From positions 682,001-746,000 of the forward strand of contig NAKE01000001.1 in the NCBI GenBank assembly GCA_008680965.1: DNA of 64,000 bases. Reading direction: 5' to 3'. Each line of letters begins with the position of its first letter. Within the stretch, counting starts at the first letter, position 1. Source of the stretch: Collinsella aerofaciens (lineage in GTDB: Bacteria > Actinomycetota > Coriobacteriia > Coriobacteriales > Coriobacteriaceae). Under the pieces are notes generated by a model. The model had not been told where the DNA came from. It saw nothing but the letters and a program-made list of their open reading frames with translations, and ran no database searches. This document shows positions 1 through 8,398 of the stretch, piece by piece. A program made the position numbers and the translations under genes.

Positions 1-510
1 CTCGGTGCGCTGGCTCATCTGGGCGAGCGTGACGGGTTCAATGGCGGGCGCGCCCCAGAGTGTCTCCATGGCACGACCGTACGCGGCCTCGACGGCGGCA
101 GAGCTGGAAAGGCCGCCACCCGAGGGGACGGAGCAGGTGAAGGCGAAGTCGAAGCCCTGGGGCTCAACACCAAGCGCTGCGACCTCGTGGGCCATACCGC
201 GCACGAGGCTTGCGGACGTGCCCTTCTCGGACTCCTGAACGTCTAGCGTGTCGAGCGTAATCTCAAACGTAGGATAGCCCTCGTCGGCGACGCGAATCTT
301 GTTGGTGTCGGTCGCCACGGCAATGCCGTCAACGGCGACATCGAGCGAGCCGGCGATAACGTGGCCACCCTCGTGGTCGGTGTGGTTTCCGCTGATCTCG
401 GAACGCCCGGGCGCGTGCACGTAGAGCACCTGGCGGTCGCCGATGGGGCCAAACTCCTCCTCAAACAGCTTGGTGAGCGTTGCGAGTGTCTTTTCGTCGG
501 GGGCGGTCAT
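1..510 (-). CDS. galK: Galactokinase, N-terminal part (runs off the window)
   Basis: Galactokinase phosphorylates galactose at C1 in the Leloir pathway in the cytoplasm. Only the first 170 codons are present; the reading frame stays open to base 1. The start is the ATG at 510, behind AAGGAAAGGA. The translation carries the substrate-binding signature GRSEISGNHTDHEGG around residue 35, a variant of the galactokinase GRxNxIGEHxDY motif. It also has the GHMP-kinase phosphate loop PSGGGLSSSAA near residue 130. It is divergent from a LacI-type regulator, and two copies of a 13-bp operator-like sequence lie in its upstream region. The rest of the gene is outside the window. Confidence 0.9.
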   Translation of the reverse strand, partial: MTAPDEKTLATLTKLFEEEFGPIGDRQVLYVHAPGRSEISGNHTDHEGGHVIAGSLDVAVDGIAVATDTNKIRVADEGYPTFEITLDTLDVQESEKGTSASLVRGMAHEVAALGVEPQGFDFAFTCSVPSGGGLSSSAAVEAAYGRAMETLWGAPAIEPVTLAQMSQRTE

Positions 511-848
511 GAGGGTCCTTTCCTTGGCGCATACTGACGAGCTTTGCGTCGTAGTGAGTACGTTAACAATCTGAAGCGGCGTAAACTCAGTATCTACGAT
601 GCCGCACGTTACGGGCTATGTTAACGTACTCATAACACAACGCTTATCACTTTTTGAGAATCTGGTAATCGGTAGAAATTCAGCCGTGAACGGTATTGCC
701 GTATGGACTTATAAAGCAGAAGAGATGCAGATAGAAAAAGTAGAGTACGTTAACATGCGTCCGACGATAGCGGGCCTCGGCGCGGGGTGCATTTCTGCCC
801 GGGCCGGCATGTACGCTATTCAGATCTCGCAAGGGTGAAGGTGATCCT
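511..848. promoter_or_regulatory. Divergent galK/lacI control region with three identical 13-bp operator-like sites
   Basis: The 338-bp region holds no gene. GAGTACGTTAACA occurs exactly at 556-568 and 743-755 on the plus strand and at 619-631 on the minus strand. Three identical 13-mers between a sugar-kinase gene and a divergent LacI-family gene are best read as operators for that regulator, allowing repression or looping over both promoters. No -35/-10 pair was clear enough to mark. Confidence 0.7.
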
Positions 849-1880
849 GTGGCAAGGCGCCCGTCCAACGATACCAGTTCGCGTCCGGTCTCCATGGCCG
901 ACGTCGCCCGCGCTGCTGGCGTTTCGCAGCAGACGGTTTCGCGCGTCGCCAACGGCTTGCCCAACGTTAACGAGCAGACGCGCCAGCGCGTGCAGGCCGC
1001 TATGCAAGAGCTCGGCTTTCGTCCGAGTTATGCCGGTCGCTCGCTGCGCGACGGCCGTTACCATTCGGTCGGCCTGTGCATCAACGATGTCACCAAGTTT
1101 GGCAACCTCTCAATGATCGACGGCATCGCCAGCGCTGCTCGCGAGCATAATTGCGCCATCACGCTGGTCGAGATGTCCAAGACCGAGGAGTTTTCGCTTG
1201 CCGAGGCCACGCGTCGTATGGCCGCGCTGCCCGTGGACGGCATCATCATCGGCATGAGTCGCATGGCGCCCGATTTTGAGACGTTTGATCCACTGCCGGG
1301 CATTGGCACGGTCATCGTTACCATGTATGCGCACCCGCGGGTGACCACGGTCGATTCCGACCATTACGGCTGCTCGCTGTTGCTTATGGATCACCTGTTT
1401 GAGCTGGGGCACGAGCAGATTCGCTATATTGGCGGCCCGTCGTTCTCGGTCGACGAACAATTTCGCCGCGCCGGTTGGCAGGATGCGCTCGAGCGTAAAC
1501 ACATTGAGCCGGCAGAGCCGCTCGAGGGCGACTGGTCTGCCAACAGCGGCTACGAGGCCGGCAGGTACCTGGCCGAGCGCGATCGCACCATGACGGCGAT
1601 TTACGCGGCAAACGATCAGATGGCAAATGGCGCGATTGCCGCGCTGCGTGATAGTGGTCTGCGCGTGCCCGAGGACGTAAGTGTGGTGGGCGTCGACGAT
1701 TCGCTCGATGATTTTGTAGCACACAACGAGCTGACGACCGTGCGATTCGATCTACATCAGCGTGGACGCGAGGTATTCGAGCATGCGGTTCCCGAGGCGG
1801 GTACGGCGGGCAAAACCGTTGCCATCCGTATTCCCGGCCAGCTCATTATTCGACATAGCACGGCGATACTGCGCGCATAG
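849..1880 (+). CDS. LacI-family transcriptional regulator, probably of galactose genes
   Basis: This is a 343-aa DNA-binding repressor with a GTG start preceded by AAGGTGAT. Residues 15-70 form the LacI helix-turn-helix (MADVARAAGVSQQTVSRV) and hinge. The rest is a periplasmic-binding-protein-like sugar sensor, including the GYEAGRYL and AIYAANDQMANGA segments typical of the family. It is transcribed away from galK across a region with three copies of GAGTACGTTAACA, so it most likely controls galK and itself. The effector sugar is inferred only from the neighbour. Length is normal for the family. Confidence 0.88.
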   Translation: MARRPSNDTSSRPVSMADVARAAGVSQQTVSRVANGLPNVNEQTRQRVQAAMQELGFRPSYAGRSLRDGRYHSVGLCINDVTKFGNLSMIDGIASAAREHNCAITLVEMSKTEEFSLAEATRRMAALPVDGIIIGMSRMAPDFETFDPLPGIGTVIVTMYAHPRVTTVDSDHYGCSLLLMDHLFELGHEQIRYIGGPSFSVDEQFRRAGWQDALERKHIEPAEPLEGDWSANSGYEAGRYLAERDRTMTAIYAANDQMANGAIAALRDSGLRVPEDVSVVGVDDSLDDFVAHNELTTVRFDLHQRGREVFEHAVPEAGTAGKTVAIRIPGQLIIRHSTAILRA

Positions 1881-2009
1881 TTTGTGCAGGTCAACGGCGG
1901 TATATTCCGCCTCAATAACAATCGATAAGGATGCTGGCGGATAGCCATGGCTATGCAGCCGAGTGTTATGATAGACGGGTTCTTTTGTCTATCTAGGAGG
2001 CTTTGCCTG

Positions 2010-3170
2010 ATGGAGATCACCAAGGATATCCGCTACATCGGTGTCGACGATCACGACATTGACCTGTTCGAGGGCCAGTACGACGTGTCCGAGAACGGCA
2101 TGGCATACAACAGCTATGTTATTTTGGGCGACAAAATCGCCGTCGCCGATTCGGTCGACGCTGGCTTTGTCGACGAATGGCTCGGCAACCTCGAGGCCGT
2201 GCTCGATGGCCGTACGCCCGACTACCTGGTCGTTCATCACATGGAGCCCGATCACTCCGCCGGCATCGCTGCCTTTATGGAGCGCTATCCCCAGGCGCAG
2301 ATCGTGGCAAGCATGGGCGCCTTCCGCATGATGGTCAACTACTTTGGAACCGACTTCCCCGAGCGCAAGATGGTCGTCAAAGATGGCGACGTGCTCGACC
2401 TGGGCGGCCACAGCCTAACCTTTGTCGGTGCCCCCAATGTTCACTGGCCCGAGGTGCTCTTCTCCTACGAGTCCACCGACAAGGTGCTCTTTAGTGCCGA
2501 CGGCTTTGGCAAGTTCGGTGCTAACGACATCGAGGATCCCGAGGGCTGGGCTTGCGAGGCTCGCCGCTACTACTTTGGCATCGTCGGTAAGTTCGGCAAG
2601 TTCGTGCAGGCCGTGCTCAAAAAGGCTGCCGACCTGGACATCCAGATCATCTGCCCGCTCCACGGCCCCGTGCTGACCGAGAACCTGGGCTACTACCTCG
2701 ACACCTATAACACCTGGTCGAGCTACCAGCCCGAGGACGAGGGCATCACGATCGCCTATGCGAGCGTGTATGGCCATCTGAAGGCTGCCGTCGAGGAGCT
2801 CGCATCTGCGCTCGAGGCTCGCGGTCAGAAGGTCTCCGTCTTTGACCTGGCTCGCGACGACATGGCCGAGGCCGTTGAGGATGCGTTCCGCTACGACCGT
2901 CTGGTGCTCGCCTCCATTACCTATCAGGGCGAGATCTTCCCGTGCATGAGCACCTTTATCCACACGCTCGTCGAGCATGCCTACCAGAACCGCACCGTGG
3001 CACTTGTCGAGTCCGGTTCCTGGGCGCCCGCAGCTGCCAAGGTTATGACCAAGGAGCTCGAGGGCATGAAGGACATCACCCTGACGCAGAACAAGGTGAC
3101 TGTGCTGGGCTCGCTCAACGACGCCTCGCGCGCCCAGATCGAGGCCCTCGCCGACGAGCTCTCCAAGTAG
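2010..3170 (+). CDS. FprA-family A-type flavoprotein (flavodiiron protein)
   Basis: This 386-aa cytoplasmic protein reduces oxygen or nitric oxide with electrons from rubredoxin or another flavoprotein, protecting anaerobes. The N-terminal half is a metallo-beta-lactamase-like diiron domain with HHMEPDHSA at residues 76-84 (the H-x-E-x-D-H iron ligands), a later NVHWPE histidine, SADGFG aspartate and PLHGP histidine. The C-terminal part from about residue 255 is flavodoxin-like. I chose the ATG at 2010 because AGGAGG lies at 1995-2000; the frame stays open to 1947 without a better site. It is a single-gene unit; the IS element lies downstream. Confidence 0.9.
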   Translation: MEITKDIRYIGVDDHDIDLFEGQYDVSENGMAYNSYVILGDKIAVADSVDAGFVDEWLGNLEAVLDGRTPDYLVVHHMEPDHSAGIAAFMERYPQAQIVASMGAFRMMVNYFGTDFPERKMVVKDGDVLDLGGHSLTFVGAPNVHWPEVLFSYESTDKVLFSADGFGKFGANDIEDPEGWACEARRYYFGIVGKFGKFVQAVLKKAADLDIQIICPLHGPVLTENLGYYLDTYNTWSSYQPEDEGITIAYASVYGHLKAAVEELASALEARGQKVSVFDLARDDMAEAVEDAFRYDRLVLASITYQGEIFPCMSTFIHTLVEHAYQNRTVALVESGSWAPAAAKVMTKELEGMKDITLTQNKVTVLGSLNDASRAQIEALADELSK

Positions 3171-3260
3171 CGACACGTTCACTTTTGACGCTCAACCATC
3201 ACAACCACCACAAAGGGGACAGTGAACTGCGCCCCGAAACTTGGACTGAATAAATAGCGA

Positions 3261-4172
3261 CTACGCCGCAAGGGCCCGGTTCCGGAACTCCTCCGGCGTC
3301 AGGCCCTTCAATCTTACCTGCCTGCGCCGCGTGTTCCAATGGGCTATGTACTCCTCCAGGTCGCGCTTGAAGTCCTCGAAGCTGCCCCACTCCCTGCCGC
3401 GGTAGAACTCGTCCTTCACGTGGCCGAAGAGCTGCTCGGTGGCGGCGTTGTCGATGCAGTTCCCCTTGCGCGACATGCTCTGGGTGATGCCCGCCCCCTC
3501 CAGCCTGGAGGCGTAGGACTCGTGCTGGTACTGCCAGCCCATGTCCGAGTGCATGGTCGGTGCCGCCCCGTCGGGCAGGGCCTCGAGGAGCCGGTCGAGC
3601 ATCCTGTGCTGCTGGGCGAGGTCCGGCGAGGTCGATATGTCGCTCGCCACGATCTCCTTCGTGCAGAAGTCGAGCACCGGGGCCCAGTAGGCCTTGGCGC
3701 CGGCCACCTTGAACTCGGTGACGTCGGTGCCGAGCTTCTGCCACGGCCCCTCGGCGCCGAAGTCCCTCGCGATGACGTTCTCGAACGTGCTCCCCACGAG
3801 CCCCCTGTAGGAGCTGTACCGGCGGCGGGAGCCCCGGCGGCGTATCCCGCACCGGATGCCCATCTCGCGCATCATCTTGAGCACGGTCTTGTCGGCCACG
3901 ACCGCGCCCAGCTCGGCGCGCAGGCACATGGCTATCTGCCGGTGCCCGCAGCCGTTGGCGGTGCGCGAGAATATCTCGGCCGCGGCGTCGCGCAGCTCGG
4001 GCCTGGTCGGCCTCCGCGGGTGCGCCAGCGCGTAGTAGTAGGTCGACCTCCTGAGCCCCGAGCACTCCAGTAGGTGGCGCAGGGAGTGCCCCTCCGCGCG
4101 CAGCGCCCTCACCGCCTCGGCCGCCGCCCTGGTCAGAGCCCGTCCCGCTCGACCAGGGCGCGCAATTTTTTT
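3261..4172 (-). CDS. IS3-family transposase OrfB (made as an OrfAB fusion by -1 frameshift)
   Basis: This is the catalytic half of the transposase, about 300 aa. The reading frame joins orfA at an AAAAAAA run (minus-strand 4172-4166), a classical IS3 -1 slippery site, so the coordinates start there rather than at an independent start codon. An HTH_21-like segment comes first. The DDE residues are in GTDVTEF, HSDMGWQYQ and the ATEQLFGHVKDEF context. The frame is open to the TAG at 3261, so the element may still be active. The upstream continuation of this frame to 4658 is only the shadow of orfA. Confidence 0.85.
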   Translation of the reverse strand, partial: KKIARPGRAGRALTRAAAEAVRALRAEGHSLRHLLECSGLRRSTYYYALAHPRRPTRPELRDAAAEIFSRTANGCGHRQIAMCLRAELGAVVADKTVLKMMREMGIRCGIRRRGSRRRYSSYRGLVGSTFENVIARDFGAEGPWQKLGTDVTEFKVAGAKAYWAPVLDFCTKEIVASDISTSPDLAQQHRMLDRLLEALPDGAAPTMHSDMGWQYQHESYASRLEGAGITQSMSRKGNCIDNAATEQLFGHVKDEFYRGREWGSFEDFKRDLEEYIAHWNTRRRQVRLKGLTPEEFRNRALAA

Positions 4173-4630
4173 AGGTAGGCGACCTCGGCCTCGAGCCTGC
4201 GGCAGCGCTCCTCGAGTTCCTGCTCGCGGGTGCGGGCCCGGGGTTTCGACCTCGACCCCCTCGGCCTGCCCTTCGGGCCGGGCCGCAGCGCCTCGGCGCC
4301 GCCCTCGCGGTAGAGCCTGCACCAGCGCTCCAGCGGGGACTTCGACCTGATCCCGAACTCGGCCATGGCGTCGGTCTTCGCCATCCCGCCGTCGACCACG
4401 GCCGACGCCGCGGCGACCCTCTGCTCGAATGTGTACCTGGATTGTTTCCCGCCCATGGACAGCAGCGCCTCGCTTCCGAACGCCCGGTATACCCACTGCC
4501 ATTCTCTCACGGTCTCGCGGGGGACGGACAGGGCCTCGGCCGCCGGCTTGCAGCCGACGCCGGCGTCGAAGAGCTCGACGGCCCGCCTCCTGGACTCCAG
4601 ATCGTGCTTCACCCTGAGGTCTATACTCAT
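4133..4630 (-). CDS. IS3-family transposase OrfA
   Basis: This is the 165-aa DNA-binding protein of the IS. The ATG at 4630 follows GGGAGG at a good distance; a longer frame to 4714 would cross the inverted repeat and was rejected. Two helix-turn-helix segments are visible (AAEALSVPRETVREWQ and AMAEFGIRSKSPLERW). They are followed by a basic linker and a C-terminal leucine-zipper-like coil (EQELEERCRRLEAEVAYLKK) that mediates multimerisation in this family. It ends just after the A7 frameshift site at 4166-4172, where OrfB is entered in the -1 frame. Confidence 0.88.
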   Translation of the reverse strand: MSIDLRVKHDLESRRRAVELFDAGVGCKPAAEALSVPRETVREWQWVYRAFGSEALLSMGGKQSRYTFEQRVAAASAVVDGGMAKTDAMAEFGIRSKSPLERWCRLYREGGAEALRPGPKGRPRGSRSKPRARTREQELEERCRRLEAEVAYLKKLRALVERDGL

Positions 4631-4708
4631 GGAAAACCTCCCATTTCCCGATGTCCAAGAAATGGGAGGCAGTTCACAGGCACCTTTGTGGTGGTTTTTG
4701 TTCAAAGA

Positions 4709-4765
4709 ACTCAAGAATGCTCAAGAAACTCAAAGGTGCTCAAAAAACTCAAAGATGCTCAAAGA
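4709..4765. repeat. Three 19-bp tandem direct repeats upstream of the AAA ATPase
   Basis: Three head-to-tail units follow the consensus ACTCAAAGATGCTCAAAGA: ACTCAAGAATGCTCAAGAA at 4709, ACTCAAAGGTGCTCAAAAA at 4728 and ACTCAAAGATGCTCAAAGA at 4747. Each begins with ACTCAA and contains TGCTCAA. They end about 50 bp before the ATPase start and could be an iteron-like or operator binding array. Confidence 0.75.
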
Positions 4766-4816
4766 AATCAAGGGCTGTAGGGCATAATGGAATTACGTGA
4801 GTTCAAAGGAGGTTTT

Positions 4817-5932
4817 ATGGCGGCGGCGACAGCGTACAGGCAGGCAAATCCGTTCACGCCGATGTTTGGACGTGTACCGGCATACATGGCCGGCCGTGAG
4901 CAAATCATTGATGATATGGTGCTGGCGTTTGAAAGCGCCGATTCCGACCCCAACCTATGCTCGATTTTCTACGGCGCGCGCGGGACGGGCAAAACGGCCC
5001 TTTTGGCATATCTGTCATACCGCGCCCAGCAAGAAGGCTGGATTACGGCGAATGTGACGGCTTCGGACGGGATGCTCGAAGACATTCTGCAGCGCCTCAA
5101 CGAATCGGCCGCCCATCTGATCGAAAAGCCCGCTTCTAGGCGTGTGAACAGTGTTGGGATTGCCTCCATAGGAAGTATGAGCTGGGAAAACGTTGATATT
5201 GAATTTGAGGGCGCCAACTGGCGTACTAAGATGAACGCTCTGTTTGCTCAGCTTGAAGCGACTGGCACCGGGGTACTTATCGCCGTTGACGAAGTTGATG
5301 CATCGTTTGCTCAAATGACGGAGCTCGTTACCACCTACCAACATTTTGTGAGCGAGAACAAAAAGGTAGCTTTGCTTATGGCGGGGCTGCCGTTTCGCGT
5401 GCTGGCGTTGCTGACGGGAAAATCGACATCGTTTCTTCGTCGCGCTGCCCAGCATTCGCTGGGATCTATTTCGCCGACTGAGGTAAAAGAAGCGTTCCGG
5501 CTGACGATTGAAGACGGTGGCAAATCGATTTCCGATGAGGCGGTCGACCGTGCTGCCGAGGCAATTGATGGTTTTCCATTTATGTTCCAGTTGGTGGGAT
5601 ATCGGGCGTGGAACGCTTCGCGCCAGGCGGCTGAGGTTTCCCTTGAAGACGTCGAACGCGGCGCGAAGCTTGCGCAAGAGGAGCTCGAATCGCGCGTTTT
5701 TGCCTCGACTGCAGCGGAACTTTCACAGGGGGACTTGGATTTTCTTCGTGCAATGAATCCGGAGGGGACGACGACCAGGCAAGAATTGGCTGCGCGGCTT
5801 AAGAAAAGTTCCGGTTCGATCTCGACGTATAAAAAACGTCTAATTGAGGCAGGGGTGATTGAAGAACCCTTACAGGGACGTTTCGAGTTTGCGCTGCCGG
5901 GCTTCGGTCGATATGTAGCGTCTCTTTGCTAG
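4817..5932 (+). CDS. AAA-type ATP-binding protein with C-terminal winged helix
   Basis: This 371-aa cytoplasmic ATPase resembles the AAA_16/ORC-like proteins often annotated only as 'ATP-binding protein'. It has Walker A GARGTGKT at residues 53-60 and Walker B GVLIAVDEVD near residue 155. A sensor-like region containing LLMAGLPFRVLALLTG follows. The C-terminal winged helix (TRQELAARLKKSSGSISTYKKRLIEAGVIE) would bind DNA. The start is the ATG at 4817 behind AAAGGAGG; a 10-codon upstream extension to 4787 lacks such a site. It is alone between the IS and a convergent deoR gene. Its function is unknown; a role in DNA binding or defence is possible but not shown. Confidence 0.75.
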   Translation: MAAATAYRQANPFTPMFGRVPAYMAGREQIIDDMVLAFESADSDPNLCSIFYGARGTGKTALLAYLSYRAQQEGWITANVTASDGMLEDILQRLNESAAHLIEKPASRRVNSVGIASIGSMSWENVDIEFEGANWRTKMNALFAQLEATGTGVLIAVDEVDASFAQMTELVTTYQHFVSENKKVALLMAGLPFRVLALLTGKSTSFLRRAAQHSLGSISPTEVKEAFRLTIEDGGKSISDEAVDRAAEAIDGFPFMFQLVGYRAWNASRQAAEVSLEDVERGAKLAQEELESRVFASTAAELSQGDLDFLRAMNPEGTTTRQELAARLKKSSGSISTYKKRLIEAGVIEEPLQGRFEFALPGFGRYVASLC

Positions 5933-5969
5933 AGGGCCACTTCTGCCAAGACCGTTTCGCGTCCAACTG

Positions 5970-6106
5970 TCTCAATCTGTAACATCTGGGCGGCTAAATC
6001 GACTCTATCTGTTACAGGTTTAGATTAAGGGCGGGGGTCGAGCGGAATTATCTCGATCTGTAACAGTTAACTGACTTTTAGGGGTCTAGTTGTTACAGAT
6101 TGAGAC
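5970..6106. repeat. 137-bp four-site palindromic element, copy 1
   Basis: Four related 15-17-bp sites alternate in orientation: TCTCAATCTGTAACA at 5970, TGTTACAGGTTTAGA near 6009, TCTCGATCTGTAACAG at 6051 and TGTTACAGATTGAGA at 6091. A second copy at 19320-19456 has the same order, orientation and offsets (39, 81 and 121 bases) with unrelated spacers. Sites 1/2 and 3/4 can form hairpins. It lies between convergent genes. Confidence 0.8.
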
Positions 6107-6138
6107 AAACTGGCGGAGCGAACCGCCGTGCCGTTCAA

Positions 6139-6179
6139 ACCGCCACAAAGGGGACTCAGGCACCTTTGTGGTGGTTTTT
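6139..6179. terminator. Bidirectional terminator hairpin between ATPase gene and deoR
   Basis: The stem ACCGCCACAAAGG (6139-6151) pairs with CCTTTGTGGTGGT (6163-6175), with T-runs on the plus side and a short one on the minus side. It sits between two convergent genes. It is the intact relative of the hairpin interrupted by the IS at 3204-4695. Confidence 0.75.
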
Positions 6180-6183
6180 GGTT

Positions 6184-6987
6184 TTAGGCGGTGGCGATGA
6201 TGAGGGTTGGGGCGCCGGCGTCGGTGGCCTCGGCGATTGAGGTGGCGACGGCGCCGTCGGGGTCACGGTCCATCACGATGGTGTCGACATCGGTAAGTTC
6301 GGCGAAACGGTACATGCCGCGTCCGTTGACCTTGCTGGCGTCCATGAGGGCGACGCTTTGATGGGCCGCGGCGATCATAGCCGTTTTGGTCTCGGCCATC
6401 TGCGGAAAGTCGGTCGTAAAGCCGCAGCCGGGAACAAAAGCGCCAGGGCACATGACGGCAAGATCGGCGTGGACCATTTGGAGCGCCTGCATAGTGAGCG
6501 GTCCGTACAGATAACGATGGCCTTTGCGCAGCGCCCCGCCCGGCATGACGACATCGACTGAGGGCATGCTCTCGTCGATGTAATCGGCAATGGTAATGTC
6601 GGCCGTGATGACGGTGATACCGTCGCGCTGATCGAGGAGCCGGACGAACTCGAGCGCCGTGGTGCCCGAGTCGACGAGCAACGTGTCGCCGTCACTGACG
6701 AGCTCGATGGCGCTTTGCGCGATGGCCTGCTTGGCGGCGACGTTGACATTGATGCGGCGATCCTGCGTGGAGACGGTTAGGCGTTTGTGGAGCGACACAG
6801 CGCCGCCATGTGTGCGGCGCAGCTTGCCGGACTCGGCGAGCGCGTCTAGGTCGGCGCGGGCGGTGACGGAGGACACGCCAAAGGTCTGGGCGATTTCTGC
6901 TACCTGCACCGAGGCGTTATGCTCAAGCATCTCCATGATGGCGGCACGACGCTCATCGGCGAAGGCTCGGGTTGTTACATGGGCCAT
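6184..6987 (-). CDS. DeoR-family transcriptional regulator
   Basis: This is a 267-aa sugar-metabolism repressor. The N-terminal winged helix (residues 12-68) includes VAEIAQTFGVSSVTARADLDAL. The DeoR C-terminal sensor domain begins near residue 80 and shows the phosphosugar-binding SDGDTLLVDSGTTALEF motif typical of the family. It is divergent from the class II aldolase gene, so control of that gene by a phosphorylated sugar is the likely role. Length and domain order are normal. Confidence 0.88.
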   Translation of the reverse strand: MAHVTTRAFADERRAAIMEMLEHNASVQVAEIAQTFGVSSVTARADLDALAESGKLRRTHGGAVSLHKRLTVSTQDRRINVNVAAKQAIAQSAIELVSDGDTLLVDSGTTALEFVRLLDQRDGITVITADITIADYIDESMPSVDVVMPGGALRKGHRYLYGPLTMQALQMVHADLAVMCPGAFVPGCGFTTDFPQMAETKTAMIAAAHQSVALMDASKVNGRGMYRFAELTDVDTIVMDRDPDGAVATSIAEATDAGAPTLIIATA

Positions 6988-7322
6988 AGCTGCTCCATCC
7001 TCAACTTAAATTTGCAGGAATTGTGTTGAGTCCATTTTCGTTCATTTTCTTTTTGAGTAAGAAAACACCTTTCGATTACTTATCTTTTCTATAAAAGAAA
7101 GACAATTCGCGTGAAAACTTCAGTGTCGGATAGAGGAATTTGGTCCGAATCCCTTCCGTTTGCTTTTCAAAAACGAGCGTCTTGACCTGCGTGCCGGCGA
7201 TATCTCATGCATGTAACACGAACGATTTTCATACAATGGGGGCAGCAAAACGCAAGGTAAAACGCCTTGTGAACAACTACGCCCGATGTCCAGATGCGGG
7301 CGAGGGAGAGGAGCAAACGCTC
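6988..7322. promoter_or_regulatory. Divergent deoR/aldolase intergenic region
   Basis: This 335-bp region has no gene. Its left half (7030-7110) is AT-rich and contains the near-palindrome CTTTTCTATAAAAG at 7084-7097, a possible DeoR binding site. No convincing -35/-10 pair was identified. Confidence 0.4.
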
Positions 7323-8180
7323 ATGGCACTTGTTACCACCGAAAAGATGCTCAAGGACGCTCAGGCCGGCCACTACGCCGTCGGCGCGTTCAACGTCGAG
7401 AACCTCGAGTTTGTTATGGCCGTTCTGGCTGCTGCCGAGGAGACCAAGTCCCCCGTCATCATGCAGACCACCCCGGGCACCATCAAGACCGCTGGTCTGG
7501 ACTACTTCTACGGCATGGTCAAGGCTGCCGCCGAGCGCGCTTCCGTGCCCGTCGCTCTGCACCTCGATCACGGCGATGGCTATGACCGCTGCATGCAGGC
7601 TTTCCGCACGGGCTACACCTCTGTCATGATCGACGGCTCGCACGAGTCCTTCGAGGACAACATTGCCCTGACCAAGTCCGTCGCCGATGCTGGCCGCGCC
7701 ATGGGCGTGCCCGTCGAGGCCGAGCTCGGCAAGGTTGGCGGCAAGGAGGACGACGGTCCCGCGGTTGAGGGCGAGAGCCCCTACACCGATCCTGCCGAGG
7801 CCAAGGAGTTCGTCGAGCGCACCGGCTGCACCTCGCTGGCCATTGGCGTTGGCACCAGCCACGGCGTGTACACGAGCGATCCGCACATCGAGCAGTCCGT
7901 GGTCAAGGCCATCCGCGACGCCGTCGACGTGCCGCTGGTTCTGCACGGTACCTCCGGTGTGCCCGATGAACAGGTTGCCGAGGCCGTGAAGAACGGCATC
8001 TGCAAGGTCAACTACGCCACCGAGCTGCGTCAGGCCTACACCAAGGGCTTCATGGCCTACATGGCCGAGAACCCCGCCTGCTTCGATCCCAAGAAGCCGG
8101 CCAAGGAGGGTATGCGCGAGATCACCGAGCTGGTTAAGATCCGCATGACCAACCTCAACTCTGTGGGCAAAGCAGAGTAA
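7323..8180 (+). CDS. fba: Class II ketose-bisphosphate aldolase
   Basis: This 285-aa zinc enzyme cleaves fructose- or tagatose-1,6-bisphosphate into two triose phosphates. Its length and motifs match the Fba/GatY/KbaY group: metal-binding LHLDHGDGYD, VEAELGKVGG, GVGTSHGVY, LHGTSGVPD and KVNYATELR. The ATG at 7323 follows GGAGAGGAG; the frame is open further upstream but without a comparable site. A DeoR regulator lies upstream in the opposite direction. The structured repeat at 8205-8349 begins 24 bp after the stop. Whether the true substrate is fructose- or tagatose-bisphosphate cannot be decided from sequence alone. Confidence 0.88.
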   Translation: MALVTTEKMLKDAQAGHYAVGAFNVENLEFVMAVLAAAEETKSPVIMQTTPGTIKTAGLDYFYGMVKAAAERASVPVALHLDHGDGYDRCMQAFRTGYTSVMIDGSHESFEDNIALTKSVADAGRAMGVPVEAELGKVGGKEDDGPAVEGESPYTDPAEAKEFVERTGCTSLAIGVGTSHGVYTSDPHIEQSVVKAIRDAVDVPLVLHGTSGVPDEQVAEAVKNGICKVNYATELRQAYTKGFMAYMAENPACFDPKKPAKEGMREITELVKIRMTNLNSVGKAE

Positions 8181-8204
8181 CAGCAAGGGTACTCTGATCC
8201 CACC

Positions 8205-8349
8205 GGGCCGTCCGGAAACGGAAAAGGGCCTATCTCTCAGAACGTCCTCGGACATGTCGGAAGCCCCGCCGCGCGCTACGCGCTGCGGGGCTTCCTCCGT
8301 CCTGCGGAATGTTCTGAGAGATAGGCCCTTTTCCGTTTCCGGACGGCCC
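8205..8349 (+). repeat. Family-A structured element, copy 1 (downstream of fba)
   Basis: The 39-bp arms 8205-8243 and 8311-8349 are perfect inverted repeats. Inside is an asymmetric loop GTCCTCG...CTGCGGAAT shared with three other copies. Then come a 3-bp GAC/GTC pairing and an inner stem GGAAGCCCCGC/GCGGGGCTTCC (8259-8269/8285-8295). No T-run follows, so it is not a standard terminator. It is in sense orientation to fba and 24 bp past its stop. Confidence 0.85.
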
Positions 8350-8398
8350 TGCTCAATCGCCCTCGTGGCGTTGGGGCTGAAAGGGTGGGACGCGTGGG

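Larger units (their letters stand above)
3223..4676 (-). mobile_element. IS3-family insertion sequence, 1454 bp, apparently intact
   Basis: The element has imperfect terminal inverted repeats starting TGAACTGC at 3223 and ending GCAGTTCA at 4676. Matching continues inward to TTGGAC on both sides, about 18 of 24 positions. It is flanked by a 3-bp direct repeat CAG at 3220-3222 and 4677-4679, the usual IS3 duplication size. It carries overlapping orfA and orfB on the minus strand joined by an A7 slippery run. Ends of the TG...CA type and a DDE transposase with HTH orfA fit the IS3 family, closest in layout to the IS150 group. Confidence 0.9.
3204..4695. terminator. Terminator-like hairpin split by an insertion sequence
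   Basis: The half-stem ACCACCACAAAGG at 3204-3216 and its complement CCTTTGTGGTGGT at 4683-4695, followed by a T-run, would pair if the IS between them were removed. An intact relative, ACCGCCACAAAGG/CCTTTGTGGTGGT, is found at 6139-6175. The hairpin would have ended the FprA transcript. The IS sits exactly in the loop. Confidence 0.75.

Noticed and set aside
3339..4073. 244-aa plus-strand frame in the IS
   Set aside because: Antisense shadow of the transposase.
5970..6106. CRISPR array
   Set aside because: Sites alternate in orientation and there are only four; no cas genes are near.
8205..8349. Ordinary rho-independent terminator
   Set aside because: Stem is far longer than needed, has a conserved internal loop and no following T-run.
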